Positions 1-6,134 are shown, counted from the first letter of the stretch. The stretch is DNA of 7,423 nucleotides from an uncultured Streptococcus sp. (GCA_916050055.1 CAJZJY010000049.1:1-7423); one strand, 5' to 3'. The notes: a model not told the origin generated them from the sequence alone. A program made the numbers and translations.

Positions 1-444
1 TACGGGGCGCTTCGAAACGGCATCAAATATCCCGACACCTTTAGCGTGATTGGAGCTTTCTCTGGAGCGATTAAGAAACAGGCACTTCTACCAGAAGAGA
101 TTCCAGAAGCACCGTTCTTTTTAAGAAAAAGCTTTTTGGAGGCGGTCTTTAAAGATGAGGAGACCTTTGTGGCGGAAGGCAATCAGTTGTATCATGCCGT
201 CCAAACAATGGAGCATAAGGATGAGCTCTCGATTTTTATGGCATGTGGCACGGAAGATTGGCTGTTGGAAGACAACCGTAGCTACAGCAGCTTTTTGAAA
301 GAACAAGGAGTGTCACTAACGTATCAAGAACACGCTGGTGGACACGAATGGGATTTCTGGGACTGGGCGATGAAGCAGTTCTTAGACTGGTGGATTCCAG
401 AAGATGCAGATCAAGGCGTGTCTAGCGGGAACGTGAAATCGTAA
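1..444 (+). CDS. Alpha/beta-hydrolase esterase (putative esterase / tributyrin-esterase type), 5'-truncated
   Basis: The frame is open from the first base, so this is the C-terminal 147 residues of a gene that starts upstream; the GTG at 46 is an internal codon, not the start. The visible N-terminus YGALRNGIKYPDTF is the helix that follows the nucleophile elbow (GxSMGG) in the esterase D / EstA-like family, so the catalytic serine should lie a few residues before the window. The remaining triad members are visible: an Asp in GTEDW (visible residue 86) and a His in GGHEW (visible residue 115). The C-terminus is tryptophan-rich (EWDFWDW, then LDWW), as is usual around the last helix of this family, and ends with a short polar tail. 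Family knowledge suggests hydrolysis of short-chain acyl or similar esters in the cytoplasm; the substrate cannot be told from the sequence. No convincing terminator follows, and the valS promoter starts 16 bases after the stop. The family is fairly sure, the exact substrate is not. Confidence 0.85.
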   Translation, partial: YGALRNGIKYPDTFSVIGAFSGAIKKQALLPEEIPEAPFFLRKSFLEAVFKDEETFVAEGNQLYHAVQTMEHKDELSIFMACGTEDWLLEDNRSYSSFLKEQGVSLTYQEHAGGHEWDFWDWAMKQFLDWWIPEDADQGVSSGNVKS

Positions 445-460
445 GACGAGCGCGATATTG

Positions 461-489
461 TTGCAAGCACATCGCCATAATGGTAGAAT
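461..489 (+). promoter_or_regulatory. Promoter of the valS T-box leader
   Basis: A -35 element TTGCAA (461-466) and a -10 element TAGAAT (484-489) are separated by exactly 17 bases, and TG at 481-482 makes an extended -10 (TGGTAGAAT). Transcription should begin near 496-497, a few bases before Stem I of the T-box, which fits a leader made for transcription attenuation. Initiation itself is probably constitutive sigma-A type, with control exerted downstream. Confidence 0.75.
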
Positions 490-680
490 ATTTTGTATAT
501 TAGAGCGATGAACAAGAGGAGTAAAATGACTTTGTTTACGAGAGAGGGAAGACTTGGTGAAACTTCCTAGCAAATTCATTTGAAGGTAGCTTGTGAGCTT
601 ACTCTACGAAAAGAAGTAATAGAGTACGGAGACGACACTTCGTTACCAACATCGAGGCGTAAGAATGATTACGCGAATAT

Positions 681-709
681 TAGGTGGTACCACGAATTTA
701 ATCGTCCTA
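681..709 (+). promoter_or_regulatory. T-box antiterminator
   Basis: TAGG (681-684) pairs with CCTA (706-709), and ACGA (692-695) pairs with TCGT (702-705). They flank the unpaired seven-base bulge TGGTACC (685-691), which is the canonical antiterminator geometry. The 3' strand (702-709) shares bases with the 5' arm of the terminator (705-714), so the two folds exclude each other. The usual AGGG...CCCT pair is replaced by TAGG...CCTA, with pairing kept. Confidence 0.85.
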
Positions 710-736
710 TGGAGAGTGTCTTCATAGGATTTTTTT
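705..736 (+). terminator. T-box conditional intrinsic terminator
   Basis: TCCTATG (705-711) pairs perfectly with CATAGGA (723-729). GAG (712-714) with CTT (720-722) extends the stem to about 10 pairs, including one G-U, around a five-base loop. Seven T residues follow (730-736). It sits 34 bases before the valS start and would stop transcription when tRNA-Val is charged. Confidence 0.92.
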
Positions 737-756
737 ATTGGACACAAACAAAATAC

Positions 757-763
757 AAGGAGG
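757..763 (+). promoter_or_regulatory. Ribosome binding site of valS
   Basis: AAGGAGG lies 7 bases before ATG 771. It decides the start: the in-frame TTG at 738 lies just past the terminator T-run, has no Shine-Dalgarno sequence, and would add 11 residues not expected of the family. Confidence 0.9.
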
Positions 764-770
764 AAAATCA

Positions 771-3413
771 ATGACTAAAGAAATGTCATCTAAGTTTCAA
801 CCACAAGAAGTTGAAGCTGGTAAATATCAATGGTGGGTTGATTCAGGCGTCTTCCATCCAAACGAAGATCCAAATGCTGAACCTTATTCAATCGTTATCC
901 CGCCACCAAACGTAACAGGGAAATTACACTTAGGACATGCTTGGGACGTAACGTTACAAGACATGATTATCCGTCAAAAACGCATGCAAGGGTTCGACAC
1001 TTTATGGTTACCAGGGATGGACCACGCGGGGATTGCAACTCAAGCAAAAGTAGAAGAAAAATTACGCGGAGAAGGCTTATCTCGTTATGACCTTGGCCGT
1101 GAGAAGTTCCTTGAACAAACATGGGAATGGAAGGAAGAATATGCCAGCCATATCCGTGAACAATGGGCAAAAATGGGAATTTCTGTAGACTACCGCAGAG
1201 AACGTTTCACATTAGATAAAGGGTTATCTGACGCCGTGAAGAAAGTCTTCGTTACTTTATACGAAAAAGGCTTAATCTACCGTGGTGAGTACATCATCAA
1301 CTGGGACCCTAAAGCGAAAACTTCATTATCTGATATCGAAGTAATTCATAAAGACGTAGAAGGTGCGTTCTATCATATGAACTACCCTCTAGCAGACGGA
1401 AGTGGATTCCTAGAAATCGCAACAACTCGTCCAGAAACACTTCTTGGAGATACGGCTGTTGCGGTTCACCCAGACGACGAACGTTATCAAGCGCTTATCG
1501 GTAAAACAGTTATCTTGCCGTTAGTGAACCGTGAAATTCCAATCATCGCTGACGAATACGTGGAGCAAGATTTCGGAACAGGGATTGTAAAAATCACTCC
1601 AGCGCATGACCCGAACGACTTTGAAGTAGGGAACCGTCACAACTTACCACGTATTAACGTGATGAACGATGATGCGACGATGAACGAGTTAGCCGGTAAA
1701 TACGAAGGCATGGACCGTTTTGCAGCGCGTAAAGCCATCGTGAAAGATTTAGAAGAAGCTGGCCTTCTTGTAAAAATCGAAAAACATTTACACAGCGTTG
1801 GTCACTCAGAACGTACAGATGTCGTTGTTGAACCACGTCTTTCAAAACAATGGTTCGTAAAAATGGGACCTTTGGCAGAGCAAGCCATCAATGCGCAACG
1901 TGAAGAAGGGGATAATACAGTAAACTTCTACCCACCACGTTTCAATGATGCGTACTTACGTTGGATGGAAAACATTCACGACTGGGTAATTTCACGTCAA
2001 TTATGGTGGGGGCACCAAATTCCAGCTTGGTATCATAAAGAGACAGGCGAAGTCTATGTAGGCATGGAAGCTCCAAGCGATATCGAAAACTGGACACAAG
2101 ATCCAGACGTATTAGATACTTGGTTCTCATCTGCGTTATGGCCATTTTCAACAATGGGTTGGCCGGACGAAGATGCAGCCGACTACAAACGTTACTATCC
2201 AACAAACACTCTTGTAACAGGGTACGACATCCTTACTTTCTGGGTAAGCCGTATGATGTTCCAAGGGTTAGAATTTACAGGCAAACGTCCATTCAAGAAC
2301 GTTCTTATCCACGGGTTGATTCGTGATAGCCAAGGACGTAAGATGAGTAAGTCTCTTGGAAACGGGGTTGACCCAATGGAAGTCATCGAGCAATATGGTG
2401 CCGATGCACTTCGTTGGTTCTTAGCAAACGGTTCTGCTCCAGGGCAAGACGTTCGTTACTCAACAGACAAGATGGATGCTGCATGGAACTTCATCAACAA
2501 GATTTGGAACGCAAGCCGTTACGCATTAATGAACGTGGGCGATTTAACAGCGGACCAAGTGGATATCACTGGTGAGAAGACTCTTGCGGATAAATGGATT
2601 TTAACACGCTTGAATCAAACGATTGGCAAAGTGACAGAACTCTTCGAGAAATTCGAATTTGGTGAAGCAGGACGTCTCTTATATCGCTTCATCTGGGATG
2701 ATTTCTGTGACTGGTATATCGAAATGTCGAAAGAAACATTAGCAGGGGACGACGAAGCTGCGAAATTAACAACACGTAGCATTCTTGTATATGTATTAGA
2801 CAACACATTACGTCTATTACACCCAATCATGCCTTTCGTGACAGAAGAAATCTGGCAATCTGTTCCTCACGTTGGGGAATCATTAGTGGTCGCAACTTAC
2901 CCAACGGTTCACCCAGAACAAATGGACGAACAAGCAGCCGAAGAAATGGAATTCTTAATGGACTTCATCCGTTCAGTACGTACAGTTCGTAACGAAATGA
3001 ACACACCATTATCAAAACCAATTAACATTATCGCGAAAGTGAGCGATGCAGCGCACTATGCAATCTTGAAAGAAAACGAATCTTACATTGCACGCTTCTC
3101 AAATCCAGAAGAATTCGTGTATGGTGAAGACGTTGAAGCGCCATCTGATGCGGTAACTTCTGTTATCACAGGTGCTGAAATTTACTTACCATTAGCAGGG
3201 TTAATCAACATCGAAGACGAAATCGCTCGTCTTGAAAAAGAAGCAGAGAAATTGCAACAAGAAGTGGATCGTGTCGAGAAGAAATTATCGAACGAGAAAT
3301 TTGTGGCAAAAGCTCCTGCAGCAGTTGTTGAAGCTGAACGTGCAAAAGGTGCGGACTATCAAGCACAACGTGAAGCAGTGTTAGAACGTATCGCAACATT
3401 GAAGAAAATCTAA
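771..3413 (+). CDS. valS: Valyl-tRNA synthetase (valine--tRNA ligase)
   Basis: This cytoplasmic class Ia synthetase joins valine to tRNA-Val using ATP and hydrolyses mischarged Thr-tRNA. The product is 880 residues, the usual bacterial length. The Rossmann signature [13 protein letters not shown] ends in HLGH at residues 53-56. The CP1 editing domain carries ATTRPET (TRPET about 219-223), GTGIVKITP and AHDPNDF (278-284); Lys274 and Asp283 have the same spacing as the editing residues recalled as Lys270 and Asp279 of the Thermus enzyme. The second catalytic signature KMSKS is at 524-528. The helical anticodon-binding domain runs from about 603 to 750 ([20 protein letters not shown]). The C-terminal 69 residues (about 812-880) are the Val-specific coiled coil, opening with [15 protein letters not shown]. 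Codon choice is strongly biased (CGT, TTA, GAA), as expected for a highly expressed gene. It has its own T-box promoter and terminator, so it is largely monocistronic, with folC starting 107 bases on. Confidence 0.99.
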   Translation: MTKEMSSKFQPQEVEAGKYQWWVDSGVFHPNEDPNAEPYSIVIPPPNVTGKLHLGHAWDVTLQDMIIRQKRMQGFDTLWLPGMDHAGIATQAKVEEKLRGEGLSRYDLGREKFLEQTWEWKEEYASHIREQWAKMGISVDYRRERFTLDKGLSDAVKKVFVTLYEKGLIYRGEYIINWDPKAKTSLSDIEVIHKDVEGAFYHMNYPLADGSGFLEIATTRPETLLGDTAVAVHPDDERYQALIGKTVILPLVNREIPIIADEYVEQDFGTGIVKITPAHDPNDFEVGNRHNLPRINVMNDDATMNELAGKYEGMDRFAARKAIVKDLEEAGLLVKIEKHLHSVGHSERTDVVVEPRLSKQWFVKMGPLAEQAINAQREEGDNTVNFYPPRFNDAYLRWMENIHDWVISRQLWWGHQIPAWYHKETGEVYVGMEAPSDIENWTQDPDVLDTWFSSALWPFSTMGWPDEDAADYKRYYPTNTLVTGYDILTFWVSRMMFQGLEFTGKRPFKNVLIHGLIRDSQGRKMSKSLGNGVDPMEVIEQYGADALRWFLANGSAPGQDVRYSTDKMDAAWNFINKIWNASRYALMNVGDLTADQVDITGEKTLADKWILTRLNQTIGKVTELFEKFEFGEAGRLLYRFIWDDFCDWYIEMSKETLAGDDEAAKLTTRSILVYVLDNTLRLLHPIMPFVTEEIWQSVPHVGESLVVATYPTVHPEQMDEQAAEEMEFLMDFIRSVRTVRNEMNTPLSKPINIIAKVSDAAHYAILKENESYIARFSNPEEFVYGEDVEAPSDAVTSVITGAEIYLPLAGLINIEDEIARLEKEAEKLQQEVDRVEKKLSNEKFVAKAPAAVVEAERAKGADYQAQREAVLERIATLKKI

Positions 3414-3430
3414 TCCGATTTAACTGCGGG

Positions 3431-3462
3431 GAGAGCGTATGAAGTGTCATGCGCTCTCTTTT
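3431..3462 (+). terminator. Intrinsic terminator of valS
   Basis: GAGAGCG (3431-3437) pairs with CGCTCTC (3452-3458). The stem continues through a T-G wobble (3438/3451) and ATGA (3439-3442) with TCAT (3447-3450), giving 12 pairs closed by an AGTG loop. A short TTTT run follows (3459-3462). The T-run is modest, so some read-through into folC is plausible. Confidence 0.85.
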
Positions 3463-3485
3463 GTATGTTCCAAAGAGTCATTTTC

Positions 3486-3494
3486 TGTTATGAT
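3486..3494 (+). promoter_or_regulatory. Probable extended -10 promoter of folC
   Basis: TGTTATGAT contains TG, one base, then TATGAT (3489-3494), an extended -10 element. The hexamer 17 bases upstream (TGTTCC, 3466-3471) is a poor -35, so the promoter would rely on the extended element and may be weak. It lies after the valS terminator and about 27 bases before the folC start. Confidence 0.5.
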
Positions 3495-3507
3495 AAATGA
3501 GGAAAAC

Positions 3508-3516
3508 AGGAGGTGA
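3508..3516 (+). promoter_or_regulatory. Ribosome binding site of folC
   Basis: AGGAGGTGA is fully complementary over nine bases to the 3' end of 16S rRNA typical of Bacillota. The GGAGG core ends 7 bases before ATG 3521. This perfect site offsets the gene's less biased codon use and confirms the start. Confidence 0.85.
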
Positions 3517-3520
3517 GTGA

Positions 3521-4792
3521 ATGATTCAAGAGTGGTTAAAAAAGAGCGAGAGTATTCCGAGAAAACATGGATTGTACCGCATGGAGGCTATCCTTAGTGC
3601 ACTTGGAAATCCGGAACGAGGGTTGAAGAGTATTCATATTGCTGGGACGAATGGAAAAGGGTCCACTGCAGCAATGGTGACGGCCTTTGCAAAGGCACAT
3701 GGGTTGCGAGTAGGGACATTCACTTCACCACATATGGACAGTGTTAGGGAACGGATTCAGCTAGACGGAGTGCCCCTAGGGGAGGAGCCGTTCTGGCAAG
3801 CCGCATCCGTCATAAGAGAAGTGGAGATCCGCTTATTCGAAGATTGGGGAGCCTTTAATTATTTTGAGATTTTAACGGCAATGATGTTTGTCGTCTTTCA
3901 ACAGGAAGCGGTCGACCTTGCGATTATTGAAGTCGGGATTGGAGGTCTTCTCGATAATACGAATGTCGGCCATCCACTCGTCAGTGTCATTACGACGATT
4001 GGGTTGGACCATCAAGACTTACTCGGAACTACGTTGGAAGAAATTACGGCGCAAAAAGCAGGGATTATTAAGTCTGGGCAACAAGTGGTTGTCGGGCCAG
4101 TAACGCGTGAATGTATGGATGTGATTCGTGAGATTGCTAGTGAGAAAGGCGCAACAGTGCAGGCGTTTGACGAAGACTTCTTTCTAATCGAAGAGTCGTA
4201 TCAAGATTCCTCACAGATGATTTCGCTGGAGCAGTTATCCCTTAAAGGAGCCTTCCAAAAGGAGAATGCGACCGTTGCAATTCGAGCATTTCGCTCTTGG
4301 ATGGAAGCTACGGGTAGAAGTGTGCAGGCCGAATGTATCGAGGCGGCCCTACGAGTTGTTTCCTGGCCAGGACGCATGGAAGTGTTGCAAGAAACCCCGC
4401 TTGTGATCATCGACGGTGCTCATAATTTGCCGGCCATCGAGCGACTCATTCAAAACATGACGGCTCGTGTTGGCAAGAAACAGACGCTGTTATTTAGCGC
4501 ACTGACTCGAAAAGATAGTCAACAGATGCTTCTAAGACTGCAGGAAGCTCTTCCTGATGTGAACATCATCTTGACGAGTTTTCATCCTTCTATAGGCCTG
4601 TCGATTGCTAGAAGTGATGTCGAAGCGTACTTGGATTCTCCTCAGGTTTCCTATGAAGAAAGCTTTGAAGACGTCATCGACCGTTTCGCCAGCTCAACAG
4701 ACGACAGGAGCGAATTATGGGTGACGGGGTCATTGTATTTTATCGCCGAAGTTCGTCATTGGTGGAAAAACCGTAAGCCCAAAGAAGAATAG
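3521..4792 (+). CDS. folC: Folylpolyglutamate synthase / dihydrofolate synthase family protein
   Basis: FolC is an ATP-dependent cytoplasmic Mur-ligase-family enzyme that adds glutamate to folates; some members also join glutamate to dihydropteroate. The 423-residue length fits the family. The N-terminal ATPase domain (about 1-285) shows the P-loop GTNGKGS at 42-48, TSPH at 68-71, the metal-site region EVGIGGLLDNTN starting at Glu137, the LDH motif with His164, and KAGIIK at 179-184, which includes the lysine that is carbamoylated in the family. The C-terminal Mur-ligase domain begins near the conserved IDGAHN at 297-302. Bifunctionality cannot be decided from the sequence. Valine-tRNA synthetase upstream of folC is a common order in Bacillota. 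Codon use is broader than in valS (CGA, CGG, TTG, CTC), suggesting ordinary expression. radC follows after 43 bases with no terminator between, so co-transcription is likely. Confidence 0.97.
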   Translation: MIQEWLKKSESIPRKHGLYRMEAILSALGNPERGLKSIHIAGTNGKGSTAAMVTAFAKAHGLRVGTFTSPHMDSVRERIQLDGVPLGEEPFWQAASVIREVEIRLFEDWGAFNYFEILTAMMFVVFQQEAVDLAIIEVGIGGLLDNTNVGHPLVSVITTIGLDHQDLLGTTLEEITAQKAGIIKSGQQVVVGPVTRECMDVIREIASEKGATVQAFDEDFFLIEESYQDSSQMISLEQLSLKGAFQKENATVAIRAFRSWMEATGRSVQAECIEAALRVVSWPGRMEVLQETPLVIIDGAHNLPAIERLIQNMTARVGKKQTLLFSALTRKDSQQMLLRLQEALPDVNIILTSFHPSIGLSIARSDVEAYLDSPQVSYEESFEDVIDRFASSTDDRSELWVTGSLYFIAEVRHWWKNRKPKEE

Positions 4793-4801
4793 ACATCGTA
4801 A

Positions 4802-4824
4802 CTCTTTGTAGAGAAAACAAAGAG
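4802..4824 (+). promoter_or_regulatory. Hairpin overlapping the radC ribosome binding site
   Basis: CTCTTTGT (4802-4809) pairs perfectly with ACAAAGAG (4817-4824) around a seven-base loop. No T-run follows, so it is not a terminator. Its 3' arm overlaps the first part of the radC Shine-Dalgarno sequence (AGAGGAAG, 4821-4828), so it could reduce radC translation or stabilise a processed end. The structure is seen; the function is inferred. Confidence 0.45.
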
Positions 4825-4828
4825 GAAG
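4821..4828 (+). promoter_or_regulatory. Ribosome binding site of radC
   Basis: AGAGGAAG lies 7 bases before ATG 4836. It has fewer pairs to 16S rRNA than the sites of the other genes here and is partly inside a hairpin, so radC translation is probably modest. Confidence 0.65.
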
Positions 4829-4835
4829 TGTCACA

Positions 4836-5519
4836 ATGATTGAATCAAAATTATTAGAAGTGCCTTTAAGCGCCATGCCACGAGAACGCCTCGAACGGTA
4901 TGGCGCTAAAGTGCTTGAAACGCATGAACTACTCGCGATATTACTGCGAACAGGTTCCAAGGATTTAAACGTTCTTCAGCTGGCGGTCGTTGTCTTAAAC
5001 ACCTTCGAGGACTTGCATTCGCTAAAGATGGCGAGCCTGGACGAACTCATGCATATTAATGGTATCGGCAGAACAAAGGCGATAGAACTCAAGGCAGCCA
5101 TGGAACTTGGTGTGCGCTTAAGCAATGCCGCGCAAATGAAACTCGGGAAGATTACGTCCTCCAAGATGGCCGGCCAGTGGATTGTGCAGGAGTTGAAGGA
5201 TGCCTATCAGGAACATCTTGTCGCCTTGTATTTGAACATGAAAAACGAGATTATCAAGAAGAAAATGATCTTCATCGGTGGGCTGAACAGTGCAGTGGCG
5301 CATCCTAGAGAAATCTTCCGGGAGGCAGTGCGGTTTTCGGCGGCACGCGTCATCATTGGCCATAATCACCCGAGCGGAAACCCTGAACCCTCCCAAGCGG
5401 ATATCGATTTTACACGTCGCTTGATGGAGTGCGGTGAACTCATGGGCATCGAGCTTCTAGATCATTTTGTAGTCGGAGGAGAGGAGTATATTTCTTTAAA
5501 AGAATTCGGGGCTTTTTAA
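4836..5519 (+). CDS. radC: RadC family protein (UPF0758; HhH plus JAMM/MPN domain)
   Basis: The 227-residue product has the full two-part RadC layout. An N-terminal helical region contains a helix-hairpin-helix element with the glycine hairpin ING-IG at residues 74-78, usually linked to non-specific DNA contact. A C-terminal JAMM/MPN domain (about 105-227) has the metal motif His176-Asn-His178-Pro-Ser-Gly followed by PSQAD with Asp189, matching H-x-H-x(10)-D. The metal ligands are intact, so the fold should bind zinc as in JAB-type peptidases. The name comes from an E. coli radiation phenotype later attributed to another gene, and the biochemical role of the family is unsettled, so a repair role should not be assumed. 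It is probably co-transcribed with folC. In several relatives radC precedes the mreBCD cell-shape genes, but here a cold-shock gene follows. Confidence 0.95.
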   Translation: MIESKLLEVPLSAMPRERLERYGAKVLETHELLAILLRTGSKDLNVLQLAVVVLNTFEDLHSLKMASLDELMHINGIGRTKAIELKAAMELGVRLSNAAQMKLGKITSSKMAGQWIVQELKDAYQEHLVALYLNMKNEIIKKKMIFIGGLNSAVAHPREIFREAVRFSAARVIIGHNHPSGNPEPSQADIDFTRRLMECGELMGIELLDHFVVGGEEYISLKEFGAF

Positions 5520-5682
5520 AAACGGCTCAAAAGAATGTGAAAAGTTGAATTTTAGAAAAAGATGAAAACAGATTGTTTTCGATTTTCACGAAAAATATTA
5601 TTGAAAATTAACGAAACGATTCGGAAAAAACGCACGAAACAGCAATTGTTCTACTTAATTCTCAGTGAAATCGGAAATACTC
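5520..5682 (+). other. Non-coding A/T-tract-rich region between radC and the csp promoter
   Basis: No gene is supported here. The stretch is very A/T-rich, with A- or T-runs recurring about every 10 bases on average from 5556 to 5639. A small hairpin, GAAAAC (5564-5569) with GTTTTC (5575-5580), could serve as a weak radC terminator but lacks G/C pairs and a proper T-run. Three copies of ACGAAA start at 5588, 5611 and 5634. The layout suggests bent DNA or an upstream activating region for the csp promoter. Confidence 0.5.
5588..5639 (+). repeat. Three ACGAAA direct repeats at 23-base period
   Basis: ACGAAA occurs at 5588-5593, 5611-5616 and 5634-5639, each start exactly 23 bases after the last; the last two are ACGAAAC. 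The final copy ends 43 bases before the csp -35 element. A period of about two helical turns puts the copies on nearly the same face of the DNA, as expected for protein half-sites or phased bends. The repeats are short and lie in A-rich sequence, so chance is not excluded. Confidence 0.5.
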
Positions 5683-5711
5683 TTGCAAATTTGCCTGTGA
5701 GATGTTATACT
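5683..5711 (+). promoter_or_regulatory. Promoter of the cold-shock gene
   Basis: The -35 element TTGCAA (5683-5688) and -10 element TATACT (5706-5711) are 17 bases apart. TG at 5703-5704 gives an extended -10, as in the valS promoter, which has the same -35 sequence. Transcription should start near 5718, leaving a leader of about 100 nt. The perfect palindrome GCAAATTTGC (5685-5694) overlaps the -35 element and could be an operator. Confidence 0.75.
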
Positions 5712-5717
5712 TAGGTT

Positions 5718-5817
5718 GTGTTTTTGTTATGTAAAGAAATTGTGTAAGATATTACTCCTTTCGAACCATTAGCAAGAATATCAATAACAAGTGCTATGGC
5801 ACAAGGAGGAAATGTTC
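5718..5817 (+). promoter_or_regulatory. Long structured 5' leader of the cold-shock mRNA
   Basis: Cold-shock mRNAs typically carry long leaders whose folding changes with temperature. This one contains CTCCTT (5755-5760), exactly complementary to AAGGAG (5803-5808) of the ribosome binding site. It also has a possible 6-bp stem GATATT (5748-5753) with AATATC (5777-5782) that would place CTCCTT in its loop, and a small hairpin GTGC (5791-5794) with GCAC (5799-5802) directly before the Shine-Dalgarno sequence. The start of the leader is inferred from the promoter. The elements are seen; a thermosensor role is inference. Confidence 0.55.
5803..5809 (+). promoter_or_regulatory. Ribosome binding site of the cold-shock gene
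   Basis: AAGGAGG lies 8 bases before ATG 5818 and only 2 bases before the in-frame ATG at 5812, which is why 5818 is preferred. An in-frame GTG at 5791 lies upstream of this site and cannot be the start served by it. Confidence 0.88.
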
Positions 5818-6018
5818 ATGGAACAAGGTACAGTAAAATGGTTTAACTCAGAAAAAGGTTTTGGGTTTATCGAACGTGAAGGTGGAAACGATGTATTCGT
5901 ACACTTCTCAGCAATCCAATCAGAAGGATTCAAAACATTAGAAGAAGGACAAGCAGTTCAATTCGATGTTGAAGAAGGCGCTCGTGGACCACAAGCAGCT
6001 AACGTAGTTAAACTATAA
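5818..6018 (+). CDS. Cold-shock protein (CspA/CspB family)
   Basis: This is a 66-residue single cold-shock domain, the usual length for Bacillota. It is a five-stranded OB-fold protein that binds single-stranded RNA and DNA and acts as an RNA chaperone in the cytoplasm. It opens with [10 protein letters not shown] and contains RNP1, KGFGFI (residues 13-18), and RNP2, VFVHF (26-30), with aromatic side chains Trp8, Phe15, Phe17, Phe27, His29 and Phe30 forming the nucleic-acid face. The C-terminus [10 protein letters not shown] is typical. Codon choice is highly biased, pointing to strong expression. The gene is its own transcription unit with a dedicated promoter, a long leader and a strong terminator. 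Whether it is cold-induced or constitutive among its paralogues cannot be told from the protein; the leader hints at post-transcriptional control. No paralogue letter is assigned. Confidence 0.98.
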   Translation: MEQGTVKWFNSEKGFGFIEREGGNDVFVHFSAIQSEGFKTLEEGQAVQFDVEEGARGPQAANVVKL

Positions 6019-6037
6019 TTTAACTTAAACTTTGATG

Positions 6038-6062
6038 CCACCGGTTTTCCGGTGGTTTTTTT
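6038..6062 (+). terminator. Intrinsic terminator of the cold-shock gene
   Basis: CCACCGG (6038-6044) and CCGGTGG (6049-6055) form a perfect 7-bp G/C-rich stem with a TTTT loop, followed by seven T residues (6056-6062). It isolates the csp unit from the next gene. Confidence 0.96.
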
Positions 6063-6093
6063 GTGCGCAAAAATAGAAATAGCTTGCGCTTAG

Positions 6094-6122
6094 TTGACGT
6101 AACAACATAACTTTAGTACACT
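6094..6122 (+). promoter_or_regulatory. Promoter of the YdcF-family gene
   Basis: TTGACG (6094-6099) is one base off the ideal -35 and lies 17 bases from TACACT (6117-6122), a good -10. Transcription should begin near 6129, giving a short leader of about 20 nt, just enough for the ribosome binding site. Confidence 0.72.
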
Positions 6123-6134
6123 CGAATTAATTTT

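Larger units (their letters stand above)
501..736 (+). promoter_or_regulatory. T-box riboswitch (tRNA-Val sensing) upstream of valS
   Basis: This leader senses uncharged tRNA-Val and permits valS transcription when charging is low. Stem I has a basal helix ACAAG (512-516) with CTTGT (590-594), an AGTA (520-523) facing GAA (582-584) S-turn, and the helix AAATGA (524-529) with TCATTT (576-581). Above these come TTTG (531-534) with CAAA (571-574), the AGAGAG bulge region (541-546), and the apical GGAAG (547-551) with CTTCC (563-567), enclosing a GGTG loop motif (556-559). The specifier read in the loop is GTA (586-588), a Val codon, set one base after GAA. Stem II is TACTCTA (600-606) with TAGAGTA (620-626). 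Stem III is GCGTAA (657-662) with TTACGC (669-674). The T-box core is TAGGTGGTACCACGA (681-695), whose TGGT bulge can pair with an ACCA tRNA 3' end. All pairings were found by eye. The full set of elements plus valS downstream makes the assignment strong; the exact specifier position is slightly less sure. Confidence 0.93.

Noticed and set aside
452..475. GCGAT/ATCGC inverted repeat after the esterase as a terminator
   Set aside because: Only 5 pairs, a 14-base loop and no T-run; it overlaps the valS promoter.
738..770. TTG start for valS adding 11 residues
   Set aside because: It sits at the end of the terminator T-run without a Shine-Dalgarno sequence, whereas ATG 771 has AAGGAGG at 7 bases and gives the normal 880-residue protein.
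580..774. A 64-codon plus-strand reading frame between the esterase and valS
   Set aside because: It lies inside the T-box leader and runs through Stem II, Stem III and the terminator; the RNA structure explains the sequence, and there is no suitable ribosome binding site.
3205..3450. Long minus-strand reading frames opposite valS, folC, radC and the YdcF-family gene
   Set aside because: They are antisense shadows of strongly supported genes, with no family resemblance or ribosome binding sites.
3773..3782. CCCCTAGGGG perfect palindrome inside folC
   Set aside because: It lies within well-conserved coding sequence and has no T-run or partner elements, so chance is the simpler explanation.
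5564..5580. GAAAAC/GTTTTC hairpin as the radC terminator
   Set aside because: The stem is almost all A/T, only 6 pairs, and is not followed by an uninterrupted T-run; at best a weak terminator.
5791..5817. Upstream GTG start for the cold-shock protein
   Set aside because: It precedes the ribosome binding site, and the added residues are not part of the cold-shock domain family.
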